Assembly: GCA_039934475.1 (NCBI GenBank)
Contig: JBDTMC010000077.1
Coordinates: 1-21,947 of the forward strand
DNA length: 21,947 nucleotides
Direction of reading: 5' to 3'
From: JBDTMC01 sp039934475
GTDB lineage: Bacteria > Acidobacteriota > Terriglobia > Bryobacterales > Bryobacteraceae
The notes under the pieces are model-generated. The model ran no database searches and had not been told where the DNA came from. It saw only the letters and a list, made by a program, of their open reading frames with translations. Made by a program: the position numbers and the translations under genes. How positions within the stretch are numbered: the first letter of the stretch is position 1; each line of letters starts with the position of its first letter. Of the stretch, positions 8,233-19,367 are shown one piece after another.

Positions 8233-9797
8233 GCAAGCCTGGTGCCATCGAACTCGAACTGTTCCGCCATCTGCTGGTTTCCGTGCCGGAAGAAATGGGT
8301 GCGGTGCTGCGCAAAACGGCCTTCTCAGCCAACATCAAGGAGCGGCGCGATTACTCCTGTGCGGTTTATGATGCGGCCGGCAAGACCGTGGCCATGGGCG
8401 ACCATATGCCGGTCCATCTGGGCGCCATGCCGCTCTCTGTGCAGGCCGTCATGGAGAGCTTTCGCCTCGCCCCTGGCGACGTCGCTATCGTGAACGATCC
8501 GTTTCGCGGCGGCACGCATTTGCCCGATATCACCGCCGTCTCCGCCGTCTTTCTGGGCGATGCCCGCAAACCTTCATTCTTTGTCGCCAACCGCGCCCAC
8601 CATGCCGATGTGGGCGGGATGAGTCCTGGCTCCATGCCGCTGGCGCGAGAGATTTATCAGGAGGGTCTGCGCATTCCTCCGATGTTGCTGGTGCGCGCCG
8701 GCACGCTGGACCGCGACCTGCTGGGCCTCATCCTGGCCAACGTTCGCACGCCTGTTGAGCGTGAAGGCGACCTGCTGGCGCAGTGCATGTCCATCCGCCG
8801 CGGCGAGGAGCGTCTGCGCGATATCGCCGCCCGCCACGGGATCGCCCGGGTGCGCCGCAACATGACCGAATTACAGAATTATGGCGAGCGCATCATGCGC
8901 GCCGCTCTAGCCCGCTTGCCGCAGGGGAGTTTTCACTTTGAGGATTTCCTGGATAGCGATGGAGTGGGCGGCGGACGGGTTCGAATCGCGGTCACCATCA
9001 CGCTGGACGGCAACAGCGCCATCGTAGATTTCACTGGTTCGGACGCGCAGCGCGAGGGTCCGGTGAACGCTAACTACGCCATCGCCGTATCGGCTACGCT
9101 GTACGTCTTTCGCTGCCTCATTGACGAAGACGTACCCTGCACTGCGGGACTGCTGCGGCCCGTGAGCGTGATCGCGCCGGAGGGAACGGTGGTGAACGCG
9201 CAGTGCCCGGCGGCTATGGCGGCGGGCAACGTGGAAACGTCGCAGCGCATCACGGACGTGTTACTGGGTGCGCTGGCGCAAGCCGCGCCGCACCGCATCC
9301 CAGCGGCCAGTTCCGGCACCATGAACAACCTCAGCTTCGGCGGCTGGGATTCCGTTCGCGGCAAGCCATTCGCGTACTACGAAACCATCGCCGGCGGCAT
9401 GGGTGCGTCGCCCACGGGACCAGGTCTCTCCGCCGTTCACACGCACATGACCAACAGTTGGAATACGCCGGTGGAGGCGTTTGAACACCAGTATCCGTTG
9501 CGCGTGCGACGCTATGGCATCCGCGATCACTCGGGCGGCGCGGGCCTGAATCGCGGGGGCGACGGCATCGTCCGCGAGTTGGAGTTTCTCGCCTCTGCCG
9601 AAGTCACGCTGCTCAGCGACAGGCGCGAGCGCGGCCCCTACGGACTGAGCGGAGGCCAAGCCGGCGCGCCCGGCCGCAACACACTCATCCGCCGCGGCCG
9701 GGCCACAGTCATCGAAGCAAAGGCGACGTTCCGCGTGAATGCAGGGGACCGTCTACGTATTGAAACACCGGGTGGCGGCGGCTGGGGCAAGGCGTAA
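8229..9797 (+). CDS. Hydantoinase/oxoprolinase B subunit (HyuB family)
   Basis: The 522-residue protein matches the HyuB family over its full length. Characteristic motifs are IKERRDYSCAVYDA near the N-terminus, then GDHMPVHLGAMPLSV, NDPFRGGTHLPD, NRAHHADVGGMSPG and the glycine-rich end IETPGGGGWG. HyuB acts with HyuA in ATP-dependent opening of hydantoins or 5-oxoproline, or as part of acetone/acetophenone carboxylase-type enzymes. No HyuA subunit lies next to it; the following gene is convergent. The start ATG overlaps the previous stop (ATGA, 8229-8232), placing it in the same operon as the DUF309 and propeller genes. Substrate cannot be told from the sequence. Confidence 0.93.
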   Translation: MSKPGAIELELFRHLLVSVPEEMGAVLRKTAFSANIKERRDYSCAVYDAAGKTVAMGDHMPVHLGAMPLSVQAVMESFRLAPGDVAIVNDPFRGGTHLPDITAVSAVFLGDARKPSFFVANRAHHADVGGMSPGSMPLAREIYQEGLRIPPMLLVRAGTLDRDLLGLILANVRTPVEREGDLLAQCMSIRRGEERLRDIAARHGIARVRRNMTELQNYGERIMRAALARLPQGSFHFEDFLDSDGVGGGRVRIAVTITLDGNSAIVDFTGSDAQREGPVNANYAIAVSATLYVFRCLIDEDVPCTAGLLRPVSVIAPEGTVVNAQCPAAMAAGNVETSQRITDVLLGALAQAAPHRIPAASSGTMNNLSFGGWDSVRGKPFAYYETIAGGMGASPTGPGLSAVHTHMTNSWNTPVEAFEHQYPLRVRRYGIRDHSGGAGLNRGGDGIVRELEFLASAEVTLLSDRRERGPYGLSGGQAGAPGRNTLIRRGRATVIEAKATFRVNAGDRLRIETPGGGGWGKA

Positions 9798-9798
9798 C

Positions 9799-11106
9799 TC
9801 AGGCCTTGGCGATTTCCGGCGCATGTTTCTGAATGCGGCGCACGGCGTTGGCGATGTCTTCCATATCCTTCGGCGTACCCAGCAGCATGGTCTGGATCAA
9901 CCAGACGGCGTCACGGCAGAGCTGATCATTGGCAGGGCACTGATTGTCACGCCGCCAAGCCGCCAACCGCTCCGGCGAGTATACGCGTTGGAACCCGCGG
10001 GACTGCAAAGTCTCCTTCAAGTAGGGTTCCTGGTTCAGCGGCGCGTAGCCAGAGTAGGCGGGAATGCCTTCGGCTTTCATCGCATTGAGGAATTTCTCCC
10101 GAGGCATGTCCGCGAACGCGGCAGAGTCATAACGCAGCATGTACAAGTGGTAGGCATTGCGCGTGCAGCCTTCGTACATGCGCGCCGGACGAATGCCGGG
10201 AATCTCGCGCAGCATGGAAGTCAAGGCGGCGGCATTCTTCTCGCGCAGTGAGGATTGTGCCTCCAGTCGCTCCATCTGGGCAACCAGAAGGGCTGCTTGA
10301 AATTCCGTCAATCGCACGTTATTGCCGGCCACCTGATAGGAGAAAGCAGTGAGGTGTGTCCCTCGCGCGCGGCCCGCGTTGTGATAGGCGTAGCAGCGTT
10401 CGATGAAGTCGCTATCGGCGCTGAGAATGGCCCCGCCCTCACCCGAGTTGAGATTCTTCGAGGCCTGGAAGCTGAAGCACCCCGCCACACCGTAGGTGCC
10501 AACCTTGCGCCCCCGCCATTCGCCGAGGTGCGCCTGGCAGGCGTCTTCCAGCACGGGCAGGTTGCGCCGCTTTCCGATGGCGAGGACGGCATCCAGGTCC
10601 GCTGAAGCTCCGCCCAGGTGCACGGGAACGATGGCCGCCGTACGATCGGTGATCCGCGCCTCGATCTTACTGGCATCAATTTGAAACGTCTCCGGATCCG
10701 TATCGACGAACACGGGTAGGGCATGATGCAGCAGGACAGCATTGACGGTGGCGCCGAAGGTGTAAACGGGAACGATCACTTCATCGCCCGGCCCGATTCC
10801 CAACGCGTGGAGCGACGACACGAGCGCGCTGGTACCGTTGGCGACGGCCAGGCAATGTGGCGATCCAGTGAGCTTCGAGTATGCTTCCTCAAACCGCGCG
10901 ACATGCTTCCCGCGATTCCATATGCCGCTCTTCAGGACATCGAGAACACCGGTCTCTTCACCCGACCCAAAGACCGGCCAAGAGGGAAACTTAGCCGAAC
11001 GGATGGGAGTACCGCCGAGGATCGCGGGCTTGTCGCCAGGAGCGGCGCGGAGCAGAGACGCGGCGGCGGCCGCGCCAAGGAGAGAGCGGCGAGTCTGGGA
11101 TGGCAT
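9799..11106 (-). CDS. DegT/DnrJ/EryC1/StrS family PLP aminotransferase with Tat-type leader
   Basis: From ATG 11106 the protein has 435 residues. An upstream in-frame extension to 11238 would overlap the divergent DUF433 gene and would bury the leader, so it is rejected. Residues 1-22 (MPSQTRRSLLGAAAAASLL) look like a twin-arginine signal. The rest is a full fold-type I sugar aminotransferase: ANGTSALVSSLHALGIGPGDEVI, the PLP-contacting Asp188 in LEDACQAH, and the PLP lysine Lys217 in FSFQASKNLNSGEGG. Family members transaminate nucleotide-linked keto-sugars or aminoshikimate-type substrates in the cytosol. An exported version is unexpected, although similar leaders occur in acidobacterial and planctomycete homologues. 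It converges on the hyuB gene with one base between the stops. Confidence 0.88.
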   Translation of the reverse strand: MPSQTRRSLLGAAAAASLLRAAPGDKPAILGGTPIRSAKFPSWPVFGSGEETGVLDVLKSGIWNRGKHVARFEEAYSKLTGSPHCLAVANGTSALVSSLHALGIGPGDEVIVPVYTFGATVNAVLLHHALPVFVDTDPETFQIDASKIEARITDRTAAIVPVHLGGASADLDAVLAIGKRRNLPVLEDACQAHLGEWRGRKVGTYGVAGCFSFQASKNLNSGEGGAILSADSDFIERCYAYHNAGRARGTHLTAFSYQVAGNNVRLTEFQAALLVAQMERLEAQSSLREKNAAALTSMLREIPGIRPARMYEGCTRNAYHLYMLRYDSAAFADMPREKFLNAMKAEGIPAYSGYAPLNQEPYLKETLQSRGFQRVYSPERLAAWRRDNQCPANDQLCRDAVWLIQTMLLGTPKDMEDIANAVRRIQKHAPEIAKA

Positions 11107-11149
11107 GGGTAGATTATGACGCAATTCACTCGGCGCGGCGCTACAATTG

Positions 11150-11371
11150 ATGATGACAATGAGCGAGCCCGTGATCATCGTAGACCCGGAGATCATGAGC
11201 GGAACGCCCTGTTTCCGCGGCACACGAGTTCCGTTCAAGAACCTGATCGATTATATCGAAGGCGGCCACACCCTCACGGCCTTCCTGCAGCAATTCCCCA
11301 CCGTTACCCGCGAAATGGCGATCCAGGCCTTGGAAGAGGCCAAAGATTCCCTGCTCGCCAAAATTGCATGA
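11150..11371 (+). CDS. DUF433 (VapB-like) antitoxin
   Basis: A small protein of about 73 residues. The sequence VDPEIMSGTPCFRGTRVPFKN is the recognisable DUF433 signature, followed by LIDYIEGGHTL, FLQQFP and a C-terminal helix EEAKDSLLAKIA. DUF433 proteins are predicted winged-helix antitoxins encoded just ahead of DUF5615 PIN-like toxins. The start is ambiguous: TTG 11147, ATG 11150, ATG 11153 and ATG 11159 are all in frame, none with a good ribosome binding site. The last codons read GCATGA, so a downstream gene start overlaps its stop (ATGA 11368-11371), but what follows is only a toxin remnant. It is divergent from the aminotransferase gene. Confidence 0.88.
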   Translation: MMTMSEPVIIVDPEIMSGTPCFRGTRVPFKNLIDYIEGGHTLTAFLQQFPTVTREMAIQALEEAKDSLLAKIA

Positions 11372-11498
11372 AACAATATCAATCGTAGTCATCCAATCGA
11401 GAACGAACCAACTGGACGATCTATTGCCGTTGGCAGGAAGTATCTTGAGAGCTTTGGAGTCCCTCCAGCCCGGCCAGACCTTGGCAATTGCTCCATGA
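11370..11498 (+). pseudogene. Remnant of a DUF5615 PIN-like toxin (C-terminal third only)
   Basis: Directly after the DUF433 gene, the frame starting at 11370 reads 42 codons to TGA 11496-11498. It contains ISIVVIQSRTNQLDDLLPLA and then ALESLQPGQTLAIA, which is the typical end of DUF5615 toxins (a hydrophobic strand ending in VV, an R-x-N pair, LxxLxPL, and a final PGQ-type turn). The expected N-terminal two thirds with the PIN-like acidic residues are missing. The ATG that overlaps the antitoxin stop (11368) is in another frame and ends after six codons (MKQYQS), so no intact toxin can be made. An internal deletion that also shifted the frame is the simplest explanation. Confidence 0.7.
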
Positions 11499-11517
11499 TC
11501 GATGGCGTCCTTCGGGG

Positions 11518-15507
<3,990 letters not shown>

Positions 15508-15581
15508 CTTCTGTTTCGAGCATAGCAGGGAAGTCCGGGGTATCCTGTGTGTTGCTCTCCAGTCTTCCCGGTTTTGAGGCG

Positions 15582-16154
15582 ATGAGGCCGGCCCTCGTCG
15601 AACGTGCCTTCGACAGCCCCGATTGGATCTTCGAGGTGAAGTACGACGGCCTGCGCGGATTCGCCTGCAGCGATGGCCAGAACACCGTCCTGCTTTCCCC
15701 GAATGGCAAGGTCTATACAGGCTTCCCGCTGCTGGTTCGCGCGATCGCGGACGCGCTGGGCGGCGTGCCGGCGGTGCTGGATGGCGAGATTGTTCACCTG
15801 GATGAGGCGGGCCGCCCCGCCTATGGGCCGCTGGTCCATCGCAAACTGCCGCAACACTTCTACGCCTTCGACCTGGTGATGCTGAACCACGAAGACTTGC
15901 GCCCTCTGCCGCTCTTTGAACGGAAGCAATTGTTGGAGGACATCATTGCCGGGGCGCGGTTTGTCCGCTATGCGCGGCACGTCCCGGAACGCGGCACGGC
16001 GCTCTACGATGCGGCCTGCAGCCACAACCTGGAGGGCATTGTCGGCAAGTGGCGACACGGCGCCTACGCCTGCAACGCGCTGACACCGGCATGGCTGCAG
16101 GTCCGCAACCCTAATTACGCACAGACCGGCCGCAAGCGGCGCGCCGGAGCCTAA
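15582..16154 (+). CDS. Stand-alone ATP-dependent DNA ligase adenylation domain (LigD-like)
   Basis: From ATG 15582 the protein has 190 residues and covers only the nucleotidyltransferase domain of an ATP-dependent ligase; the OB-fold domain that normally follows is absent. Motifs: I with the adenylated Lys20 (FEVKYDGLRG), III VLDGEIV (65-71), IIIa FYAFDLVML (93-101), IV LEGIVGK (150-156) and V WLQVRNPNYAQ (171-181). Motif V usually reads W-x-K-V/I-K/R; here its first Lys is Gln173. A GAGG lies two bases before the ATG; an in-frame GTG at 15549 is an alternative start. It is divergent from the topoisomerase-RecQ gene with 74 bp between the starts, so a shared control region is likely. Activity as a true ligase is uncertain without the OB fold. 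Confidence 0.82.
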   Translation: MRPALVERAFDSPDWIFEVKYDGLRGFACSDGQNTVLLSPNGKVYTGFPLLVRAIADALGGVPAVLDGEIVHLDEAGRPAYGPLVHRKLPQHFYAFDLVMLNHEDLRPLPLFERKQLLEDIIAGARFVRYARHVPERGTALYDAACSHNLEGIVGKWRHGAYACNALTPAWLQVRNPNYAQTGRKRRAGA

Positions 16155-16571
16155 GTAACGCGTGCGCGCCAGTTCGTTGCGCATCACCTGCGCATTCCGG
16201 TACGCCTGTTGTTGCAGCGGCCCCGCGATGGCGGCGGATTCGTCGCAGAACTTCGCCGCTTCCACTACTTGAGCCTTGTTCGCGGTCATGCGGCCCAAGG
16301 CCAATACCCTTCACTTAACAGCCTTACTATGCTATTCGGTTCTAGCATCCCGTGGTGCAACGCCGTGTGCCGGAAAAATTGGTACAGGCACGAATTTCCT
16401 CTCTTGGGAACTTCCGTATTTACAGTAGCTTACAGGGGTCGGAAAATCATGCCAGCCCCATTTTTCGAGCCTGACCACTTGCGCCACGGACTGCTAGACT
16501 AGAGCGCAGCCTCTCCTCAGAATGCGCTTTGCCGCGCTGAGCCTGGGTTCCGCAATCGAAACTTTTTCGCT
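16155..16571. other. Intergenic region of 417 bp with a possible coding remnant
   Basis: No recognisable gene. On the minus strand, a frame beginning at ATG 16289 (or TTG 16304) reads about 46 codons with strongly GC-ended third positions (MTANKAQVVEAAKFCDESAA and on, predicted helical) until it meets the ligase stop codon. Beyond that point it continues only as antisense to the ligase gene. This looks like a remnant of a gene whose 3' part was lost, or a chance frame. The part from about 16310 to 16571 is less GC-rich and shows no tRNA, hairpin terminator or convincing promoter. It lies downstream of both the ligase and the BLUF gene. Confidence 0.35.
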
Positions 16572-17039
16572 TCAGATGGCGGAAGAGCGCCGAGAGGGCA
16601 GCGCCCAAGCGTCCTCTTGCAGAACGAGATTGCGAAGCATTGAGAGAACATCTTTTCCAGCCGCTGAGGGGGCGGATACGGCGGCATTGAGAGTGGCCGC
16701 AATGAAGGGGTCGGGTGCTTCGGCGTCGGCGCCCGCAAACGCCATCGACCAAACGGGAAAATTGCGGACCTCAATTACCCCACTGTCCAGTACGATCAGA
16801 TCAGAGTGTCTGAGATCACGTTGGATCTGTTCAAATATCTTTTCCACACCGCTGAGCGGCCCTTCGAGCACCTGAGCAAAAAAGACGGTATTGAACAGCA
16901 AGGCTCCGGTCACGTTCAGCTTAACGTTGTTCCTCCGGGAAGCGGAGAGGATATTGTTGATCTCAAGGGCGGTTTGCGGTGTGCCGCCGTGCATGCAGTT
17001 GCGGCTGCAGTAGAGAATTTGATAAAGATCGCTTGTCAT
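16572..17039 (-). CDS. Single-domain BLUF blue-light photoreceptor
   Basis: The 155-residue protein is a BLUF domain (about residues 4-105) with a short helical C-terminal extension. The flavin-site residues known from AppA, BlrB and Slr1694 are all present: Tyr10 in YQILYCSR, Asn37/38 in SRRNNVKLNVTG, Gln56 in FFAQVLEGP, and Trp97/Met99 in FPVWSMAF. It should bind FAD and respond to blue light by rearranging the Gln-centred hydrogen bonds. It has no output domain, so it must signal through a partner. Its ATG overlaps the TGA of the upstream EAL phosphodiesterase gene (ATGA, 17036-17039), pointing to coupled translation and a probable protein complex, as in the PapB-PapA pair of Rhodopseudomonas. 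Confidence 0.93.
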   Translation of the reverse strand: MTSDLYQILYCSRNCMHGGTPQTALEINNILSASRRNNVKLNVTGALLFNTVFFAQVLEGPLSGVEKIFEQIQRDLRHSDLIVLDSGVIEVRNFPVWSMAFAGADAEAPDPFIAATLNAAVSAPSAAGKDVLSMLRNLVLQEDAWALPSRRSSAI

Positions 17040-18412
17040 AACTTTACTCCTGCCGATTCAAGTAGCTCCGTCGATTCCAATGGGATGTTGAGACGGCGAG
17101 AAAATGCCGCCAATACTTCGTCGAGTTGAGCTGCCGAAACCGCTTTGCCGAATAGGTATCCCTGTGCCGAGATGCATCCATCGGAATAGGCGTCCACGAG
17201 CTGTTTCTCTGTTTCTATCCCTTCCACGAGAGTACACATTCCCAATCCCTTGCCGAGCGTAGCGATTGCACGCACAATCGCGCGCTGCTTGGCATTTTCA
17301 ACCACCGTTGGACGGTCAATTATCAGAGATCGGTCGATCTTGATCGTGTCGAAAGGAAATCTCGCCAATTGGCCCAGGGAAGAATATCCAGTGCCGAGGT
17401 CGTCCATAGCAAGCCGCACTCCCATGGAGTGCAGATCGTTGAGCGTCTCCAGAACCGATGTCGGTTCTTGTATTAGCACCCCTTCGGTGATCTCGATTTC
17501 AAGCCGGCTCGCCGGGATGCCCGCGACGGACAAGGCGTGCTCAACTGACGCGGTGAAGGACTTGTTCCTGATCTGTAACGGTGATACATTGACCGCCATT
17601 ACGATCTCCCTGGGCAGTCGGGCCGCTTCCTGACAGGCGGTCCTGAGTACCCAGTCACCGATCATCTCGATCAGCCCGGTCTCTTCCGCGATCGGGATGA
17701 AGAGTGCTGGCGAGATCCAGCCTGACTCAGGGTGTCGCCACCGGAGCAATGCCTCGAATCCCGTCAGGTATTGAATTGCTATATCGACTTGCGGCTGGTA
17801 GTGCACCTCAAACTGATGCAGGAGAAGCGCCTTGTGGAGGTCGAGAACTAACTCGTGGCGCGCTACGAGCCGATCCTCGATGCTGGTTTCAAAGACTCGA
17901 ACGGCACCCGGGCCAGATGATTGGGCGCACTGGAGAGCCATACCCGCACGTTTGAGCAATATGGCAGAATCCGAGTCGCTCTGGGTCGCAAGCTTGATTC
18001 CGATGCTCGCTCCGGTGTTTACAACCTGGCCTCGGACGAGATAAGCCCGCTGAAGCAGGTCGACAAGGCGATCGGCTATGATCCCCGCGTCCATCGCTGA
18101 GAGCACCGGATTCAGGATGATCGCAAACTGGTTATCAGGCATTTGCGACAGTGTGTCGGATTTGCGCAGAGCCGATTGAAGGCGTTGGCCAGCAAGTTCC
18201 AGAACACGTTCAGCAATGGCGTGACCCAGTGTCTCGCCCAGCGCCTTGACTTGATCGAGGCTGATAAGCAGAACGGCGAGCGATGAAGGCGTCTCCCCGG
18301 TGAGCCTCGAGGCAAGACTGCTCTCGAAACTTTCGATCAAGCTATGGCTCTCATGGAATTGTAGGTGGGCCGGTCGAGTCTGTCGAAGCCGGTCTATCAG
18401 ACTAAAGCCCAT
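17036..18412 (-). CDS. c-di-GMP phosphodiesterase with degenerate GGDEF and intact EAL domain
   Basis: The 458-residue protein has a GGDEF-like domain (about 25-175) in which the signature is replaced by PDNQF (92-96), so it cannot be a cyclase. The EAL domain (about 185-435) keeps the catalytic set: GFEALLRW (E220-L222), Asn275 in NVSPLQ, Glu307 with Glu310 in EIEITE, Asp337-Asp338 in DDLGTGYSSL, Lys358 and Asp360 in IKIDRSLI, Glu397 and Glu400 in VEGIE, and Gln417 in QGYLFG. It should hydrolyse c-di-GMP to pGpG. No membrane segments are seen, so it is cytosolic. An AAGGGG sequence sits five bases before the ATG. The downstream BLUF gene overlaps its stop codon, so light control of its activity is the natural inference. 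Confidence 0.93.
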   Translation of the reverse strand: MGFSLIDRLRQTRPAHLQFHESHSLIESFESSLASRLTGETPSSLAVLLISLDQVKALGETLGHAIAERVLELAGQRLQSALRKSDTLSQMPDNQFAIILNPVLSAMDAGIIADRLVDLLQRAYLVRGQVVNTGASIGIKLATQSDSDSAILLKRAGMALQCAQSSGPGAVRVFETSIEDRLVARHELVLDLHKALLLHQFEVHYQPQVDIAIQYLTGFEALLRWRHPESGWISPALFIPIAEETGLIEMIGDWVLRTACQEAARLPREIVMAVNVSPLQIRNKSFTASVEHALSVAGIPASRLEIEITEGVLIQEPTSVLETLNDLHSMGVRLAMDDLGTGYSSLGQLARFPFDTIKIDRSLIIDRPTVVENAKQRAIVRAIATLGKGLGMCTLVEGIETEKQLVDAYSDGCISAQGYLFGKAVSAAQLDEVLAAFSRRLNIPLESTELLESAGVKL

Positions 18413-18644
18413 GCGGCCCCTTTGCTTGGAATCTTAGGGGTCTAGCGACCGTCGGGAAAGTTGTCAGAACATCAATTTCCATAAAAGCGGCGGCCGCGCG
18501 GATCGAGCGTTCAGTGCCGTACGTTACTGCTGCTTCTTATCGGCAGATAAACTTCTTTTACCGTAGGACACTCAAAAAGTTGCTCAGCATGGGATTGCGG
18601 AGTAGCTGTAGCGGCTGGCGTGATGCTCCCTGCCCGTCCCGTCC

Positions 18645-18661
18645 CCGGCCCTACTGGCCGG
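18645..18661. repeat. Short GC hairpin (6-bp stem, 5-base loop)
   Basis: CCGGCC at 18645-18650 pairs with GGCCGG at 18656-18661 around the loop CTACT. It is immediately next to the 8-bp inverted repeat at 18667-18696 and downstream of the minus-strand Cys-rich gene. It could act together with that repeat in ending transcription, but there is no U-tract. Confidence 0.3.
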
Positions 18662-18666
18662 CGCCG

Positions 18667-18696
18667 GCTAGCAGATCCCGAGGCGAAACTGCTAGC
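18667..18696. repeat. 8-bp perfect inverted repeat (possible terminator stem)
   Basis: GCTAGCAG at 18667-18674 pairs with CTGCTAGC at 18689-18696 across a 14-base loop. It lies about 20 bases beyond the stop of the minus-strand Cys-rich gene, where a transcription terminator would be expected. No T-run follows on either strand, so it may instead be a protein-binding site or of no function. Confidence 0.35.
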
Positions 18697-18716
18697 GGGA
18701 CGTGAGGCGAACCACT

Positions 18717-19367
18717 TTACCGGTCAGCGCAAAGTTCGAGTTGGAAACAGGCTTCCTGTTGGTAGTCGTACACAACGCCGAAACAGATTCCGGTGATTTT
18801 TAGCTGATAACCGCCGCTCTTGGCCCCGCGGGTGATGAGGACGAATTGGCGCAAGACGCAAGTCGACTTGCCGTCCTTGCAGGGCCCGATGTCGCCAAAG
18901 CAAATTGGGCCGCGCGGGATAGCCTCGACAGACCAACTGCCATCGGGCAGAGTCGGGACCGTGGCACCGGTAGCCGTAGTTACGATTAGAGAGGCGATTT
19001 GGAAACCGCTGAAAGTGACGTCCGAATAGCAGTTGCAGACCGTGATGCAGAGGATCTCAGAGTCATCGCTTTCGATGCAATCGCAACTGCTGTCACCCCA
19101 CGACGACACAGTGATGCAAGGTTCGATGGGAGGAAGTTCCACGGCGACGCAGGGTTCGCCCGCAGTGCCGTTCGGCGAAGGGCCGCAGGGGCATGGTTTG
19201 ACCTCTCCATGCTCCTTACAGGGGACGAGTACGTTGTGCTTTGCTGCGCAACTCTTGATCAAGTAGTCATTCACATCGGCCATGACCGTGTCGCACGTCG
19301 ATTGATCGCAAGGGTTGGGCAAGAGATTGGGAAGTCCGAGTTTGCATGTGGCCGGGTTTACCAACAA
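18717..19367 (-). CDS. Cysteine-rich protein of unknown function (216 aa)
   Basis: I do not recognise the family. The protein has over 20 cysteines, dense in the first half (PCDQSTCDTV, KSCAAKHNVLVPC, KPCPCGPSP, SSCDCIES, ITVCNCYSD), and a more ordinary beta-rich second half with TLPDGSWSVEAIP, GPICFGDIGPC, VLITRGAKSGGYQL and ITGICFG, ending in CFQLELCADR. There is no signal peptide. The cysteine pairs could bind metal or form disulfides. The start is uncertain: in-frame TTG codons at 19367 and 19364 overlap the stop of the preceding frameshifted gene (TAA 19360-19358), and the first in-frame ATG is at codon 29. The region is visibly less GC-biased than its neighbours, compatible with recent acquisition. 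Confidence 0.65.
   Translation of the reverse strand: MLVNPATCKLGLPNLLPNPCDQSTCDTVMADVNDYLIKSCAAKHNVLVPCKEHGEVKPCPCGPSPNGTAGEPCVAVELPPIEPCITVSSWGDSSCDCIESDDSEILCITVCNCYSDVTFSGFQIASLIVTTATGATVPTLPDGSWSVEAIPRGPICFGDIGPCKDGKSTCVLRQFVLITRGAKSGGYQLKITGICFGVVYDYQQEACFQLELCADR

Larger units (their letters stand above)
18413..18716. other. Intergenic region of 304 bp upstream of the EAL-BLUF operon
   Basis: No credible gene: a 63-codon + strand frame (18514-18705) is basic and low-complexity and has no homology I can see. The left part should hold the promoter of the EAL-BLUF pair, but I cannot assign convincing -35/-10 boxes. The right part, just past the stop of the Cys-rich gene, holds two inverted repeats that are listed separately. 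Confidence 0.5.

Noticed and set aside
16209..16502. A 97-codon + strand frame after the ligase
   Set aside because: It lacks a ribosome binding site and recognisable composition, and it crosses the coding-like remnant on the other strand.
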